Origin: Sulfurospirillaceae bacterium | GTDB lineage: Bacteria; Campylobacterota; Campylobacteria; Campylobacterales; Sulfurospirillaceae | DNA length: 15,450 nucleotides | Assembly (NCBI GenBank): GCA_028705785.1 | Contig: JAQWCT010000029.1 | Location: forward strand, 1 to 15,450 | Direction: 5' to 3' | Part shown: positions 1 to 7,016 of the stretch, piece after piece | Position numbering within the stretch: the stretch's first letter is position 1 | Layout: each line of letters opens with the position of its first letter | Made by a program: the position numbers and the translations under genes | The notes under the pieces: model-generated | The model's database searches: none | Told to the model about the DNA's origin: nothing | What the model saw: only the letters and a program-made list of their open reading frames with translations

Positions 1-2
1 AA

Positions 3-629
3 ATCAACCCAAATTTAGCCGCTGTTTTAGGTGAAGTTTCTAGTAATAGACCCGTTTTGGTTCTCTTTAATTTAGGGCTAGACTCCATACCTGTATGGCA
101 TTATTCTGTTGTAACAGGATTCAATAAAGCCTCTAAAGAAATTTTCCTCACTGGAGCTAAAAACACTCAAACATGGATGACTTTTGATGAGTTTGAAAGA
201 TTTTTTGGACGAGGTGGTAGTTGGGCTATCGTAGCACTTAAACCTCCATTGTTACCTATAGCATCTAGTGAAAATGAGATGATTAAAGCTATCGCGGATA
301 TGGCTGAGGTTGGCTATAGAGAGCAGGCTAGATTAGCAGCTATTAACTATGTCAAACAACATCCTTTATCTTTTTTAGGCTCTATGATGTTGGCGAATAT
401 TCATTATGAGATGAAAGATTATTTGAATGCAACAGCAGAATATAAACGCGCTCTTGTTTTAAAACCAAATGACCCTGTTGTTTTGAATAACCTAGCACAA
501 TCATTGCTCAAAGAAAACAAACTCAACGAAGCTAAACTTTCAGCACTTGCGGCTGTCAATGCAGGTGGTGTATTTTTAGTAGAACATCAAAAAACACTCG
601 AAGAAATCAATCAAAAACTTCGACAATAG
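3..629 (+). CDS. C39-like cysteine peptidase with TPR repeats (PA2778-type), 3' part
   Basis: The frame is open to the left edge, so the start lies outside the window; 208 residues are visible. The first part resembles the second half of a papain-like C39 peptidase domain: a strand containing RPVLVLFNLGL is followed by PVWHYSVVTGF, whose His is the likely catalytic one, and then an FLTGA turn. The catalytic Cys would be upstream and cannot be checked. After a Pro-rich linker (ALKPPLLPI) come two or more TPR-like helical pairs, including the signature Y-x-x-A-L-x-L-x-P-x-D-P around 430-480. This order (peptidase then TPR) is that of the PA2778 family, which is usually exported and of unknown substrate. 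A hairpin follows the stop. I am confident of the family and unsure of the role. Confidence 0.7.
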   Translation: MNPNLAAVLGEVSSNRPVLVLFNLGLDSIPVWHYSVVTGFNKASKEIFLTGAKNTQTWMTFDEFERFFGRGGSWAIVALKPPLLPIASSENEMIKAIADMAEVGYREQARLAAINYVKQHPLSFLGSMMLANIHYEMKDYLNATAEYKRALVLKPNDPVVLNNLAQSLLKENKLNEAKLSALAAVNAGGVFLVEHQKTLEEINQKLRQ

Positions 630-643
630 TCCTTTTCCAAATT

Positions 644-673
644 TTTACATGTAAGGTTTTCCTTACATGTAAA
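644..673 (+). terminator. perfect 13-bp hairpin made of two TTACATGTAA palindromes
   Basis: TTTACATGTAAGG at 644-656 and its exact reverse complement at 661-673 are separated by TTTT, giving a perfect 13-bp stem with a 4-nt loop. It lies 15 bases after the peptidase stop, so it is a plausible terminator, although no long U-tract follows it. Each arm is itself almost self-complementary, so it could instead be a tandem pair of protein-binding sites. Confidence 0.55.
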
Positions 674-719
674 GCGCCTTATATAAATAACTAAAAAGTA
701 ACCTAAGCATCGTATGATG

Positions 720-731
720 TTTACATGTAAA
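720..731. repeat. TTTACATGTAAA palindrome
   Basis: A perfect 12-bp palindrome upstream of the stress operon. It is one copy of the motif that recurs at 644-673, 2297-2310, 9981-9993, 11531-11544 and 12489-12502. Here it has no extended arms, so a terminator role is unlikely; a binding site is possible but unproven. Confidence 0.5.
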
Positions 732-841
732 AGATCGCACAAGAACTTTTGTTTTTGTGTAGCGCTATTTTACATACCGTGTGTTTTCATGTTCGACCCC
801 TCTACCATGTATCTAACGACCTACCAAAAAAAGGAAATATC

Positions 842-991
842 ATGTTCAATAACCAAAGCAAAAACAACTCAACAGATCCAAAAAAAGGTGTCGTTACCCC
901 TGATCCAAAAAAAGATGCTCCAAAAATCATCGACCCTAAAAAAGATTCACCAAAAACTAATCCTAAAAAAGACGACAGGATTAAAAATTGA
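842..991 (+). CDS. 49-residue DPKK-repeat hydrophilic protein
   Basis: A short gene with a good ribosome site (AAAAAAAGG, about 7 bases before the ATG). The product is very Lys/Asp/Pro-rich, has no Cys and no hydrophobic segment, and carries four [D/N]PKK units (near residues 12, 21, 31 and 40) at 9-10-residue spacing. It should be intrinsically disordered. The stop codon overlaps the TTG start of the BON-protein gene (TTGA), so the two are translationally coupled. The sequence around its start (A7-GG-AATAT-ATG) closely matches that of the fourth gene of the operon, which supports both starts. I recognise no named family. Its place in the operon suggests a stress-related role, by inference only. 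Confidence 0.7.
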   Translation: MFNNQSKNNSTDPKKGVVTPDPKKDAPKIIDPKKDSPKTNPKKDDRIKN

Positions 992-1776
992 AAATCTTAA
1001 GAGATGACAATGTCACGACATTTAAGTATTCATTTGTTCTAGCATCTGTTGCTATTGCTACATTAATATCAATCAATACATCAGCATTTGCTTCCGATAT
1101 GGACGATAGTATAGAATCATCTTTCAAAAAAAGTTTTGTTTATAAAACTTATTTGAAGGACGAAAAGATCAAAATCACTTCAAAAGAAGGGGCTGTAGTC
1201 CTCTCTGGCGAAGTCTTCGATGATGCGCATAAGCCAATGGCTGGAAGTACAGCTGAAGCATTGAGTGGTGTCAAAAGTGTCGATAATAAAATCGTTATAC
1301 GAGAAGATAGACTACCTGAAAACTCTGACACATGGATACGAATGAAAGTGCAAACAGCACTTGTTTTTCATAGCCAAGTGAGTGACACTAAAACAGAAGT
1401 CTATGTAACTGATGGTGTTGTCACTCTTAAAGGAATAGCCTCAAGTGCAGCAAGAAGAGATCTTACGACCGAATATGCTAAAAAAGTGGAAGGCGTTAAG
1501 CGCGTTGTGAACAATATGAAACTCGCAAAACCTGAAACTATGGGTGAAAAAATCGATGATGCGTCCATCACAGCACAAGTTAAAATGACTTTGATTCTTC
1601 ATAGCTCAACCAGTGCCATTCGTACCAGTGTTTCCACTAAAGATGGTGTTGTAACCGTAAGCGGAAAAGCACAAAACAGTGCTGAGATAGACTTAGTGAC
1701 TAAACTTGCTGAAGATGTTGATGGTGTTTCTAATATTATCAATACAATGAGCGTTGATCCGTCGTTGAAAAACTAA
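988..1776 (+). CDS. exported protein with three BON domains (OsmY-like)
   Basis: 262 residues. The TTG start at 988 is preferred because AGGA lies 7 bases upstream and no ATG is in frame before the mature region. Residues 12-35 form a signal peptide ending AFA-SD, with cleavage likely after A35, so the protein should be periplasmic. Three BON-type repeats follow, at about 39-105, 114-180 and 188-256; the last two have the typical DGVVTLKG and DGVVTVSG turn followed by an A-x-x-V-x-G-V helix end. BON proteins such as OsmY are thought to bind phospholipid or protect the envelope during osmotic stress. The gene overlaps the DPKK gene by 4 bases and is followed after 14 bases by the membrane protein gene. 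The family assignment is strong; the exact function is not known. Confidence 0.88.
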   Translation: MKILRDDNVTTFKYSFVLASVAIATLISINTSAFASDMDDSIESSFKKSFVYKTYLKDEKIKITSKEGAVVLSGEVFDDAHKPMAGSTAEALSGVKSVDNKIVIREDRLPENSDTWIRMKVQTALVFHSQVSDTKTEVYVTDGVVTLKGIASSAARRDLTTEYAKKVEGVKRVVNNMKLAKPETMGEKIDDASITAQVKMTLILHSSTSAIRTSVSTKDGVVTVSGKAQNSAEIDLVTKLAEDVDGVSNIINTMSVDPSLKN

Positions 1777-1790
1777 TCAAGGAGACTTTC

Positions 1791-1940
1791 ATGTTATATA
1801 CAGTCGCACTTTTACTGATTATCATGTGGGCACTTGGACTTATCACAAGTTACACCATGGGAGGGTTTATACACCTTCTCTTGGTCGTTGCGCTGATAGT
1901 CGTGCTCGTTAGAATTATTCAAGGCAGGCGTGTCATATGA
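1791..1940 (+). CDS. lmo0937-family small membrane protein
   Basis: 49 residues with a strong ribosome site (AAGGAG about 6 bases before the ATG). The protein is almost wholly hydrophobic: two membrane segments (about residues 3-18 and 26-43) are separated by the turn SYTMGG and followed by a basic tail, RIIQGRR. This length, the two-helix layout and the conserved W in helix 1 match the lmo0937 family of small membrane proteins (DUF5670), often found beside stress genes. Its function is unknown. It follows the BON gene by 14 bases and its TGA overlaps an ATG (ATGA at 1937-1940), so it is clearly inside the operon. Confidence 0.8.
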   Translation: MLYTVALLLIIMWALGLITSYTMGGFIHLLLVVALIVVLVRIIQGRRVI

Positions 1941-1972
1941 CACAGATTCAAAAAACAAAAAAAGGCAATATT

Positions 1973-2263
1973 ATGAATGATAAAGAACTTTACTTACAAA
2001 AAATCCAAGCAGAAGTAAATGAGTGGAAAGCACAAATCGAACTATTTAGAACCAAAGCAGCGTCTGCAACTGCTGATGCCAAAATCAGTATGAACAAAAA
2101 TATTAAAGATTTGGAAGAAAAAGTTGAAGAAGGCAAAGCAAAGCTTTTGGAGTTATCAAAATCCACAGAAAGCACTTTCGAATCAATGAAAAAAACTTTC
2201 GAAACGAAATGGGAAATTGTTAAAACTGCTATTGCAGATACGACTAAAAAACTTAACGCTTAG
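1973..2263 (+). CDS. sll1863-type coiled-coil stress protein
   Basis: 96 residues from the ATG at 1973, which has AAAAAAAGG upstream and gives the usual family N-terminus (M-x-D-K-E-x-Y-x-x-K). An in-frame ATG at 1937 overlaps the previous stop and would add 12 residues, but it lacks a ribosome site as good. The protein is a soluble, charged, Ala/Lys/Glu-rich helix that should form coiled coils. It has the family pattern of an early W in VNEWKAQIE, a central KNIKDLEEKVEEGKAKL and a late W in FETKWEIVK. Members are linked with stress responses, but no biochemical activity is established. It is the last gene of the operon, before the bidirectional hairpin at 2279-2300. Confidence 0.78.
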   Translation: MNDKELYLQKIQAEVNEWKAQIELFRTKAASATADAKISMNKNIKDLEEKVEEGKAKLLELSKSTESTFESMKKTFETKWEIVKTAIADTTKKLNA

Positions 2264-2278
2264 ACCAGCTCAAAACCT

Positions 2279-2300
2279 AAAGAGAGCTTAGGCTCTCTTT
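2279..2300. terminator. bidirectional terminator between convergent genes
   Basis: AAAGAGAGC (2279-2287) and GCTCTCTTT (2292-2300) form a perfect 9-bp stem around TTAG. It sits between the end of the stress operon and the end of the minus-strand RNase H gene. A-rich flanks on the left and the arm-end T-run on the right suit termination in both directions. Its right arm runs into the TTTACATGTAAA palindrome at 2298-2309. Confidence 0.7.
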
Positions 2301-2769
2301 ACATGTAAAGACTTTTTCGCAATGCCTCACGCGATGCCCTATCAACTAGAGTAAATAAGTGGTCTATCTCATCTTTATCGCTTGAGAGCTTATGCCCTTT
2401 GACTTTTATCAAAGAACACTCTAACTCATCCATCATTTTATAAAACGCTTTATACAACAGATGATGCGCGATAAGTGTCTTTTTTGTGGTTAAAAAATCA
2501 TTCTTTTCAAAACGCTCTCGCCTCTTTGGCAAACCGACAATATTTTGAGAATCCGTATAAATGATCATCTCACGCCCCAAGCCTTTAACCTCTTCCAAAG
2601 CCCATAATAAAGTTTGAAGCTCCAATTTAGTCGAAGAAGTATCCTCAAATTGCTTGACTTTGACTAACGCAGATACATCATCTTTATTTTCGACCATTAA
2701 ATATGCACCGTAACCGATGTTCGTTTTTACATTAACACTTCCATCGGTAAATAATAAAAGGGGTGACAC
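2299..2769 (-). CDS. ribonuclease H family protein
   Basis: 156 residues from a GTG start. The RNase H-fold active site is visible: D9 in LLFTDGS, E50 in TKLELQT, D73 in IIYTDSQ and D143 in LVDRASREAL, plus H126 in KVKGHK. These fit the D-E-D-D metal-binding set of RNase HI, which cuts the RNA strand of RNA:DNA hybrids. The sequence between them is divergent from canonical RnhA, so this may be a second, specialised paralogue rather than the main housekeeping enzyme. The GTG overlaps the TAG of the upstream GNAT-nitrilase gene by one base (TAGTG), implying coupled translation. The last residues (LYM-stop) are encoded by the TTTACATGTAAA palindrome. Confidence 0.8.
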   Translation of the reverse strand: MSPLLLFTDGSVNVKTNIGYGAYLMVENKDDVSALVKVKQFEDTSSTKLELQTLLWALEEVKGLGREMIIYTDSQNIVGLPKRRERFEKNDFLTTKKTLIAHHLLYKAFYKMMDELECSLIKVKGHKLSSDKDEIDHLFTLVDRASREALRKSLYM

Positions 2770-4334
2770 TATCCTTTCACGACTACAAAATCTTCTTTAT
2801 CACCTTTCCACTTGAGCGTATACAAATCATTACGGCGAGAGCGCATATTGCGGACACTGCCTCGCTCCCTAAGCTCTTTTAAAAGGCTCATATCAAGGTC
2901 AGCTACGAGTGTCATCTCGGTATTAGGTGTTGCTTCTGCGATGGTTGCATCGTGGGGAAAAGCAAAGTCTGAGGGACTAAATACGGCAGATTGAGAGTAT
3001 TGAATATCCATGTTTTCAACTTTTGGAAGTGTACCAACACTCCCAGCAATGGCAACATAACACTCATTTTCAATAGCCCTTGCCTGCGCACATCGCCTCA
3101 CGCGTAGATAACTATTTTTCGTATCCGTCCAGTAAGGTACAAAAAGAATATCCACACCCTTATCAGCCAAAAGCCGTGGAAGTTCAGGAAACTCAACATC
3201 ATAACAAACCAATATCCCCACACGCCCTACATCGGTTTCAAAAACACAAAGTTTTTCACCTCCATGCATTCCCCAATACGCCTCTTCATCAGGGGTAATA
3301 TGCAGTTTTTTCTGTGAGTCTTGCGTGCCATCTCTTCGACATAAATAACTCGCATTGTAAAGAATATTGTCGTGATACTCAGGCATACTTCCTGCGATAA
3401 TATTGATGTTATAACGCACGGCAAATTGCCCGATTTTCTCAATTAAATTATCTGTATGCGCTGCAACGGTACGAATCGCTGTTTCAGGACTTTCATCCGA
3501 ACGCAAAGCCATCAAGGGTGCATTAAAAAACTCTGGGAAAAGCACAAAATCGGCATTGTATCCAGCCATGGCATCCACAAAAAACTCTACTTGGTCAAGG
3601 AACTCTTCAACACTTTTAACACTTCGCATTTGCCACTGAATGATACCCACGCGCACTATGCCTCGATGAACAGAAGGATTGGTATGTGGTTCTTCATAAT
3701 CCACATTACTCCACTCAAGCAAAGTTGCATACTCACGAGAAGCCGTATCGCCTTTGAGATAGCCTTTTAAAATACGCCTCACATGGAAGTCATTAGCAAG
3801 TTGAAAACCCAAAACATGGTCACTCAGTTCTTTATCTTTGACCAGTTCTATATACTTAGCAGGTGTCATTTTATCGGCGTGTTCAGCATACCCAGGAATG
3901 CGTCCCCCTGCAATGATGCGCTTGAGGTTGAGCCTATAACATAACTCCTTCCTCGCATCATACAGCCTTCGCCCCAGTCTCAACCCACGATACTCTGGGT
4001 CAACAAAAACATCTAAGCCATAGAGCGTATTGCCATCCTCATCATGCGTGGAAATAAGCCCATTTCCTGTTATTTGGTTGTAAGTGTGACGATCACCAAA
4101 TTTATCATAATCGACTATCAAACTTTGTGCTACAGCGATGACTTTGCCATCATCTTCAATACAGATTTGCCCCTCAGGAAAAGTGGTAAGTTGTGCAGTA
4201 AATTCTTCAAGCGTCCACCCACCAAGAGTTGGATAAACTTTATCCATCATTTGTTTAACACGATCATAATCCTCAAGCTCTAAATTTCGCAGTACCAATT
4301 TATTCGCGTATTTTAAGTCGTCATTATTTGCCAT
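2769..4334 (-). CDS. GNAT acetyltransferase-carbon-nitrogen hydrolase fusion
   Basis: 521 residues; the ATG start is preceded by AAAGGGAT. Residues 13-200 are a GNAT domain with the acetyl-CoA-binding loop RGLRLGRRL (116-124). Residues 225-500 are a nitrilase-type amidohydrolase domain with the full triad: E268 in LFPEFF, K343 in KKLHIT, and C377 in ILVCYDVEFPE. A second Glu region (ITPDEEAYWG) supports it. This bifunctional arrangement is known as a conserved fusion whose substrate is not established; one domain may modify and the other hydrolyse an amide or an acylated amine. The protein has no signal peptide and should be cytoplasmic. It is the first gene of a pair with the RNase H-like gene. 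Confidence 0.9.
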   Translation of the reverse strand: MANNDDLKYANKLVLRNLELEDYDRVKQMMDKVYPTLGGWTLEEFTAQLTTFPEGQICIEDDGKVIAVAQSLIVDYDKFGDRHTYNQITGNGLISTHDEDGNTLYGLDVFVDPEYRGLRLGRRLYDARKELCYRLNLKRIIAGGRIPGYAEHADKMTPAKYIELVKDKELSDHVLGFQLANDFHVRRILKGYLKGDTASREYATLLEWSNVDYEEPHTNPSVHRGIVRVGIIQWQMRSVKSVEEFLDQVEFFVDAMAGYNADFVLFPEFFNAPLMALRSDESPETAIRTVAAHTDNLIEKIGQFAVRYNINIIAGSMPEYHDNILYNASYLCRRDGTQDSQKKLHITPDEEAYWGMHGGEKLCVFETDVGRVGILVCYDVEFPELPRLLADKGVDILFVPYWTDTKNSYLRVRRCAQARAIENECYVAIAGSVGTLPKVENMDIQYSQSAVFSPSDFAFPHDATIAEATPNTEMTLVADLDMSLLKELRERGSVRNMRSRRNDLYTLKWKGDKEDFVVVKG

Positions 4335-4409
4335 AGAAATATCCCTTTATGATTTGCAAAATAGAAGATTTATTTTATCACAGTTTGGTAGTGAGGTTGA
4401 TTTATCGGA

Positions 4410-5366
4410 CTATCGACAACTTTTACTCATAAATTTGACAAATTCCATAAATAGATTTTTATCCACATCCTCTATCATATAGGTTTTCATAAGTTGTAAG
4501 GCTTCAAATGAACTATAAGCTTCCTTGTAAGAACGCTCCGTTGTCAAGGCACTAAAGATATCTGCGATGGCGACAATTTTTGCAAAATGATGGGTTTGAT
4601 GACTCATTAAATTATCAGGATATCCATTGCCCCGTGCTTTTTCATGATGGTTGCGTGCGGGTCTTAAAATGTCTTCATTGGTTTCGCCATGAAATTGCAA
4701 AATCTCATAGCTAAACACAGGATGTTGCTTCATAATGGCAAACTCTTCTTCGTTAAGCTTACCTTTTTTATTGATAATATCACTTGGAATTTTACTTTTA
4801 CCTATATCATGCATCATCGCGGCATTGCCAATATTTGAAATATCATTATGCGAAAACTTCAAATAATTAGCAAACCCTATCGAAAAGACAGATACATCCA
4901 CAGAATGCGTATAAGTATAATAATCGTGTGAGCCTATCTCCATCATACTTTTAATAGATGCAGGGTCACTTAAAATGAGGTTAATCGTACTTGAAACTAG
5001 AGATTTTGAACGCTCAATTGCTTCTTTTGATTCTGGTTTTTCGAAAAGATCATTGATAATTCTAGCAGAAGAATCATAGATAAGTTTAGATTTATCAGGT
5101 AGTGATATTCCTGCATCGGAGGTAATATCAACAAGAACTTTTTCCAAATAATGATAATAAGTTAGTTCTTCTTTAACGAGTATATAAATAGAATCTGACC
5201 CTTTAAGCAAAGAAGCAAGATGCTTTGGAAAGATACTATTTTTTTCAACGAGGAGCGAAAATTTTTCCTCATCTTTTCGATAGATATTAAAAGGAACATA
5301 CGATTCTGGTTTGATAGAATAAATAGGGATTTGAAGATAAGCGCTCGTGTGTATCGTCGACATCAT
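4410..5366 (-). CDS. HD-GYP domain protein, probable c-di-GMP phosphodiesterase
   Basis: 318 residues. The N-terminal ~140 residues are not a recognised receiver domain; they contain YVPFNIYRKDEEKF, a pattern seen in N-terminal regions of other HD-GYP proteins. The HD-GYP domain follows at about 145-310: H154 (YTHSVDVS), H186-D187 (MMHDIGK), H215 (KQHPVFSYEIL), H240-H241-E242, GYP at 248-250 and D269 (IADIFSALTTERSY). All metal-binding positions are present, so hydrolysis of cyclic di-GMP is likely. The usual HHExxDGxGYP motif reads HHEKARGNGYP, so the Asp is replaced by R245. There are two ATGs in a row at the start; the ribosome site (GAAAG) is weak. The gene appears to stand alone, with its own promoter between it and nifK. 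Confidence 0.87.
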   Translation of the reverse strand: MMSTIHTSAYLQIPIYSIKPESYVPFNIYRKDEEKFSLLVEKNSIFPKHLASLLKGSDSIYILVKEELTYYHYLEKVLVDITSDAGISLPDKSKLIYDSSARIINDLFEKPESKEAIERSKSLVSSTINLILSDPASIKSMMEIGSHDYYTYTHSVDVSVFSIGFANYLKFSHNDISNIGNAAMMHDIGKSKIPSDIINKKGKLNEEEFAIMKQHPVFSYEILQFHGETNEDILRPARNHHEKARGNGYPDNLMSHQTHHFAKIVAIADIFSALTTERSYKEAYSSFEALQLMKTYMIEDVDKNLFMEFVKFMSKSCR

Positions 5367-5392
5367 ATGATACTTTCAAAAAAATTAATATG

Positions 5393-5398
5393 ATTATA
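5393..5398 (-). promoter_or_regulatory. -10 element for the HD-GYP gene
   Basis: On the minus strand this reads TATAAT inside GTGTATAATC, about 27 bases before the ATG. No good -35 is present at the right spacing, as is common in Campylobacterota. Transcription would start near 5387. Confidence 0.5.
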
Positions 5399-5419
5399 CA
5401 CTATTTTTTATCAATAGTT

Positions 5420-5446
5420 AAAAGCAAGAAGAGAGCCGAAGCTCTC
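5420..5446 (-). terminator. nif operon terminator (UUCG loop)
   Basis: Read on the minus strand, GAGAGC-TTCG-GCTCTC (5446-5431) forms a 6-bp stem with a stable UUCG tetraloop, followed by TTCTTGCTTTT. It lies 10 bases after the nifK stop, which is the standard place and shape of an intrinsic terminator and marks the 3' end of the nitrogenase operon. Confidence 0.8.
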
Positions 5447-5455
5447 AACTTATGG

Positions 5456-7006
5456 CTATCTTACGCAGTCAAAGAAGAAGTCTGTTTTACCTATCTCTTT
5501 AGTCTCTTCATCCAGTGCGTCTAGAACAGCATTGGTTATCCAAGTTAAAAGATTTAGTCCACCTTCGTATCCACTGATAGAGTATCTATGTAAGTGGTGT
5601 CTATCGAAGATTGGGAAACCGATACGGATAAGAGGTATTTTTGTATCTCTGTACAACTCTTTTCCATAAACATTACCGATCATAAAATCAACTGGTTCAG
5701 TGAAAAGAAGACTTCTTAAAGCCCATAAGTCTTTTCCCATCCAGATGTTACATTCTTCTTTCCATTGAGACTTAGCAAGGATATCTTGCATCTCTTTTTC
5801 CCAATGTTTTCGTGGTGCATTGTGGCAAAGGATATGTGTTGGAACAGCGCCCATCTCTACTAAGAAAGAAACAACACCTAACAAGAAGTCAGGATCTCCC
5901 CAGATGGCAAACTTTTTACCATGCATATACGGGTAGCTATCTTGCATCGCATCGACGAGTTGTCCTCTTAATACAGTAAGTTCTTTAGGCACTGGCTTGC
6001 CTGTGAGTTCACTGAGTTTCATCACAAACGCATCTGTTCCACCTAGACCAATTGGGTTACATGTAACATAGTCTTGTTTCCAATTGTTCTTAATCATCTT
6101 CGCTGTAGCAATCGTTGAATATCTCTGTAAAGAGATAGTTGCTTTTGCACTGCTAGCAGTTCTTGCAACATCAAGAGGTGTACCGCCAGCATAGATTTTA
6201 TACTCGCCAGCAGGCGTATTCCACTGCTCTTCATGATCGCCTAGCATAACGATTTTATCGCTAAACATTGCAGCGATTTTTTTCACTTCTTTCAAACTTC
6301 CAAGGTATGGTTCAAATCCAGGAATGATATTGATGCGTTCTTCGTCTTTCACGATTTCACGATCTTCAACAGGATTTAGCTCTTGCAAAATAGCATTCAT
6401 CATGTTGTCATATCCAGTGATGTGACTTCCTGCAAATGAAGGTGTATGTGCCGCAGGGATTGGTGTATTGTCCAACTCTCCCTCAGCATCAGCTTTTGCA
6501 CCTAATACAAACGCGTTCAAGTCATCTCCGATAACCTCAGCCATACATGTCGTAGAAACCGCGATCATGTCTGGTTTGTAAAGCGCTTTACAGTTTCGTA
6601 AACCCTCTTTCATATTTGAAAGACCACCAAATACCGCCGCACTTTCACTCATAGAATCACTTACACATGGTGTTGGTTCTTTAAAATGTCTTGTAAAGTA
6701 ACTTCTAAAGTAAGCCACACAACCGTGACTTCCATGAACATAAGGCATCGTATTTTCAAAACCAAGCGCTGCCATAACTGCACCTAAAGGCTGACACGCT
6801 TTAGCTGGATTGATGGTGATGTTCTCTCTTGCTAAGTTTTTCTCACGGTATTCCCATGTGGTTGTCCACTTAGCTATTTCGATCACTTTTTCAGGATTTG
6901 TGGCACCTGCATGACCTTCAAATTGTTGTTTTGTTTTAAAAACTTCTTGATACTCTGGTTTTAAAAAGAGCTTCTGCCCATTTACTATGTTTTCTACATC
7001 TTGCAT
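5456..7006 (-). CDS. nifK: Mo-nitrogenase MoFe protein beta chain
   Basis: 516 residues, the usual NifK size. NifK pairs with NifD in the alpha2-beta2 MoFe protein that reduces N2, and holds half of each P-cluster. The P-cluster ligands are visible: C71 (AKACQPLGA), C96 (GSHGCVAYF) and C154 (STTCMAEVIGDDL). S190 in HTPSFAGSH corresponds to the Ser that contacts the oxidised cluster. The C-terminus FFFDCVR matches the family end. The ATG has the ribosome site AAGGAG, which overlaps the nifD stop (TAAGGAG); the gap is 10 bases, so the two chains are made together. A perfect GTTACATGTAAC lies inside the gene at 6056-6067 but is explained by the coding sequence. The terminator follows. Confidence 0.98.
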   Translation of the reverse strand: MQDVENIVNGQKLFLKPEYQEVFKTKQQFEGHAGATNPEKVIEIAKWTTTWEYREKNLARENITINPAKACQPLGAVMAALGFENTMPYVHGSHGCVAYFRSYFTRHFKEPTPCVSDSMSESAAVFGGLSNMKEGLRNCKALYKPDMIAVSTTCMAEVIGDDLNAFVLGAKADAEGELDNTPIPAAHTPSFAGSHITGYDNMMNAILQELNPVEDREIVKDEERINIIPGFEPYLGSLKEVKKIAAMFSDKIVMLGDHEEQWNTPAGEYKIYAGGTPLDVARTASSAKATISLQRYSTIATAKMIKNNWKQDYVTCNPIGLGGTDAFVMKLSELTGKPVPKELTVLRGQLVDAMQDSYPYMHGKKFAIWGDPDFLLGVVSFLVEMGAVPTHILCHNAPRKHWEKEMQDILAKSQWKEECNIWMGKDLWALRSLLFTEPVDFMIGNVYGKELYRDTKIPLIRIGFPIFDRHHLHRYSISGYEGGLNLLTWITNAVLDALDEETKEIGKTDFFFDCVR

Positions 7007-7016
7007 TTTGCTCTCC

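Larger units (their letters stand above)
630..841 (+). other. intergenic leader of the stress operon
   Basis: This 212-base stretch has no convincing gene. It starts with the hairpin at 644-673, then holds the palindrome at 720-731 and an AT-rich leader ending in the ribosome site AAAAAAAGGAAATAT just before the ATG at 842. Frames that run through it are out of phase with the operon and lack ribosome sites. A promoter for the operon should be here. TATTTTACAT near 768-777 is a possible -10 region, but I cannot fix it. Confidence 0.45.

Noticed and set aside
714..1007. 97-residue frame overlapping the DPKK gene
   Set aside because: No ribosome site, low-complexity Lys/Thr-rich product, and it is out of frame with the better-supported 842-991 gene.
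4370..4440. Hairpin at the end of the HD-GYP gene
   Set aside because: GTTG/CAAC with TCG/CGA inside gives only a bulged, weak stem that overlaps the coding end and lacks a T-run.
6056..6067. GTTACATGTAAC in nifK as another member of the palindrome family
   Set aside because: It encodes conserved NifK residues and has different flanking bases, so chance is enough to explain it.
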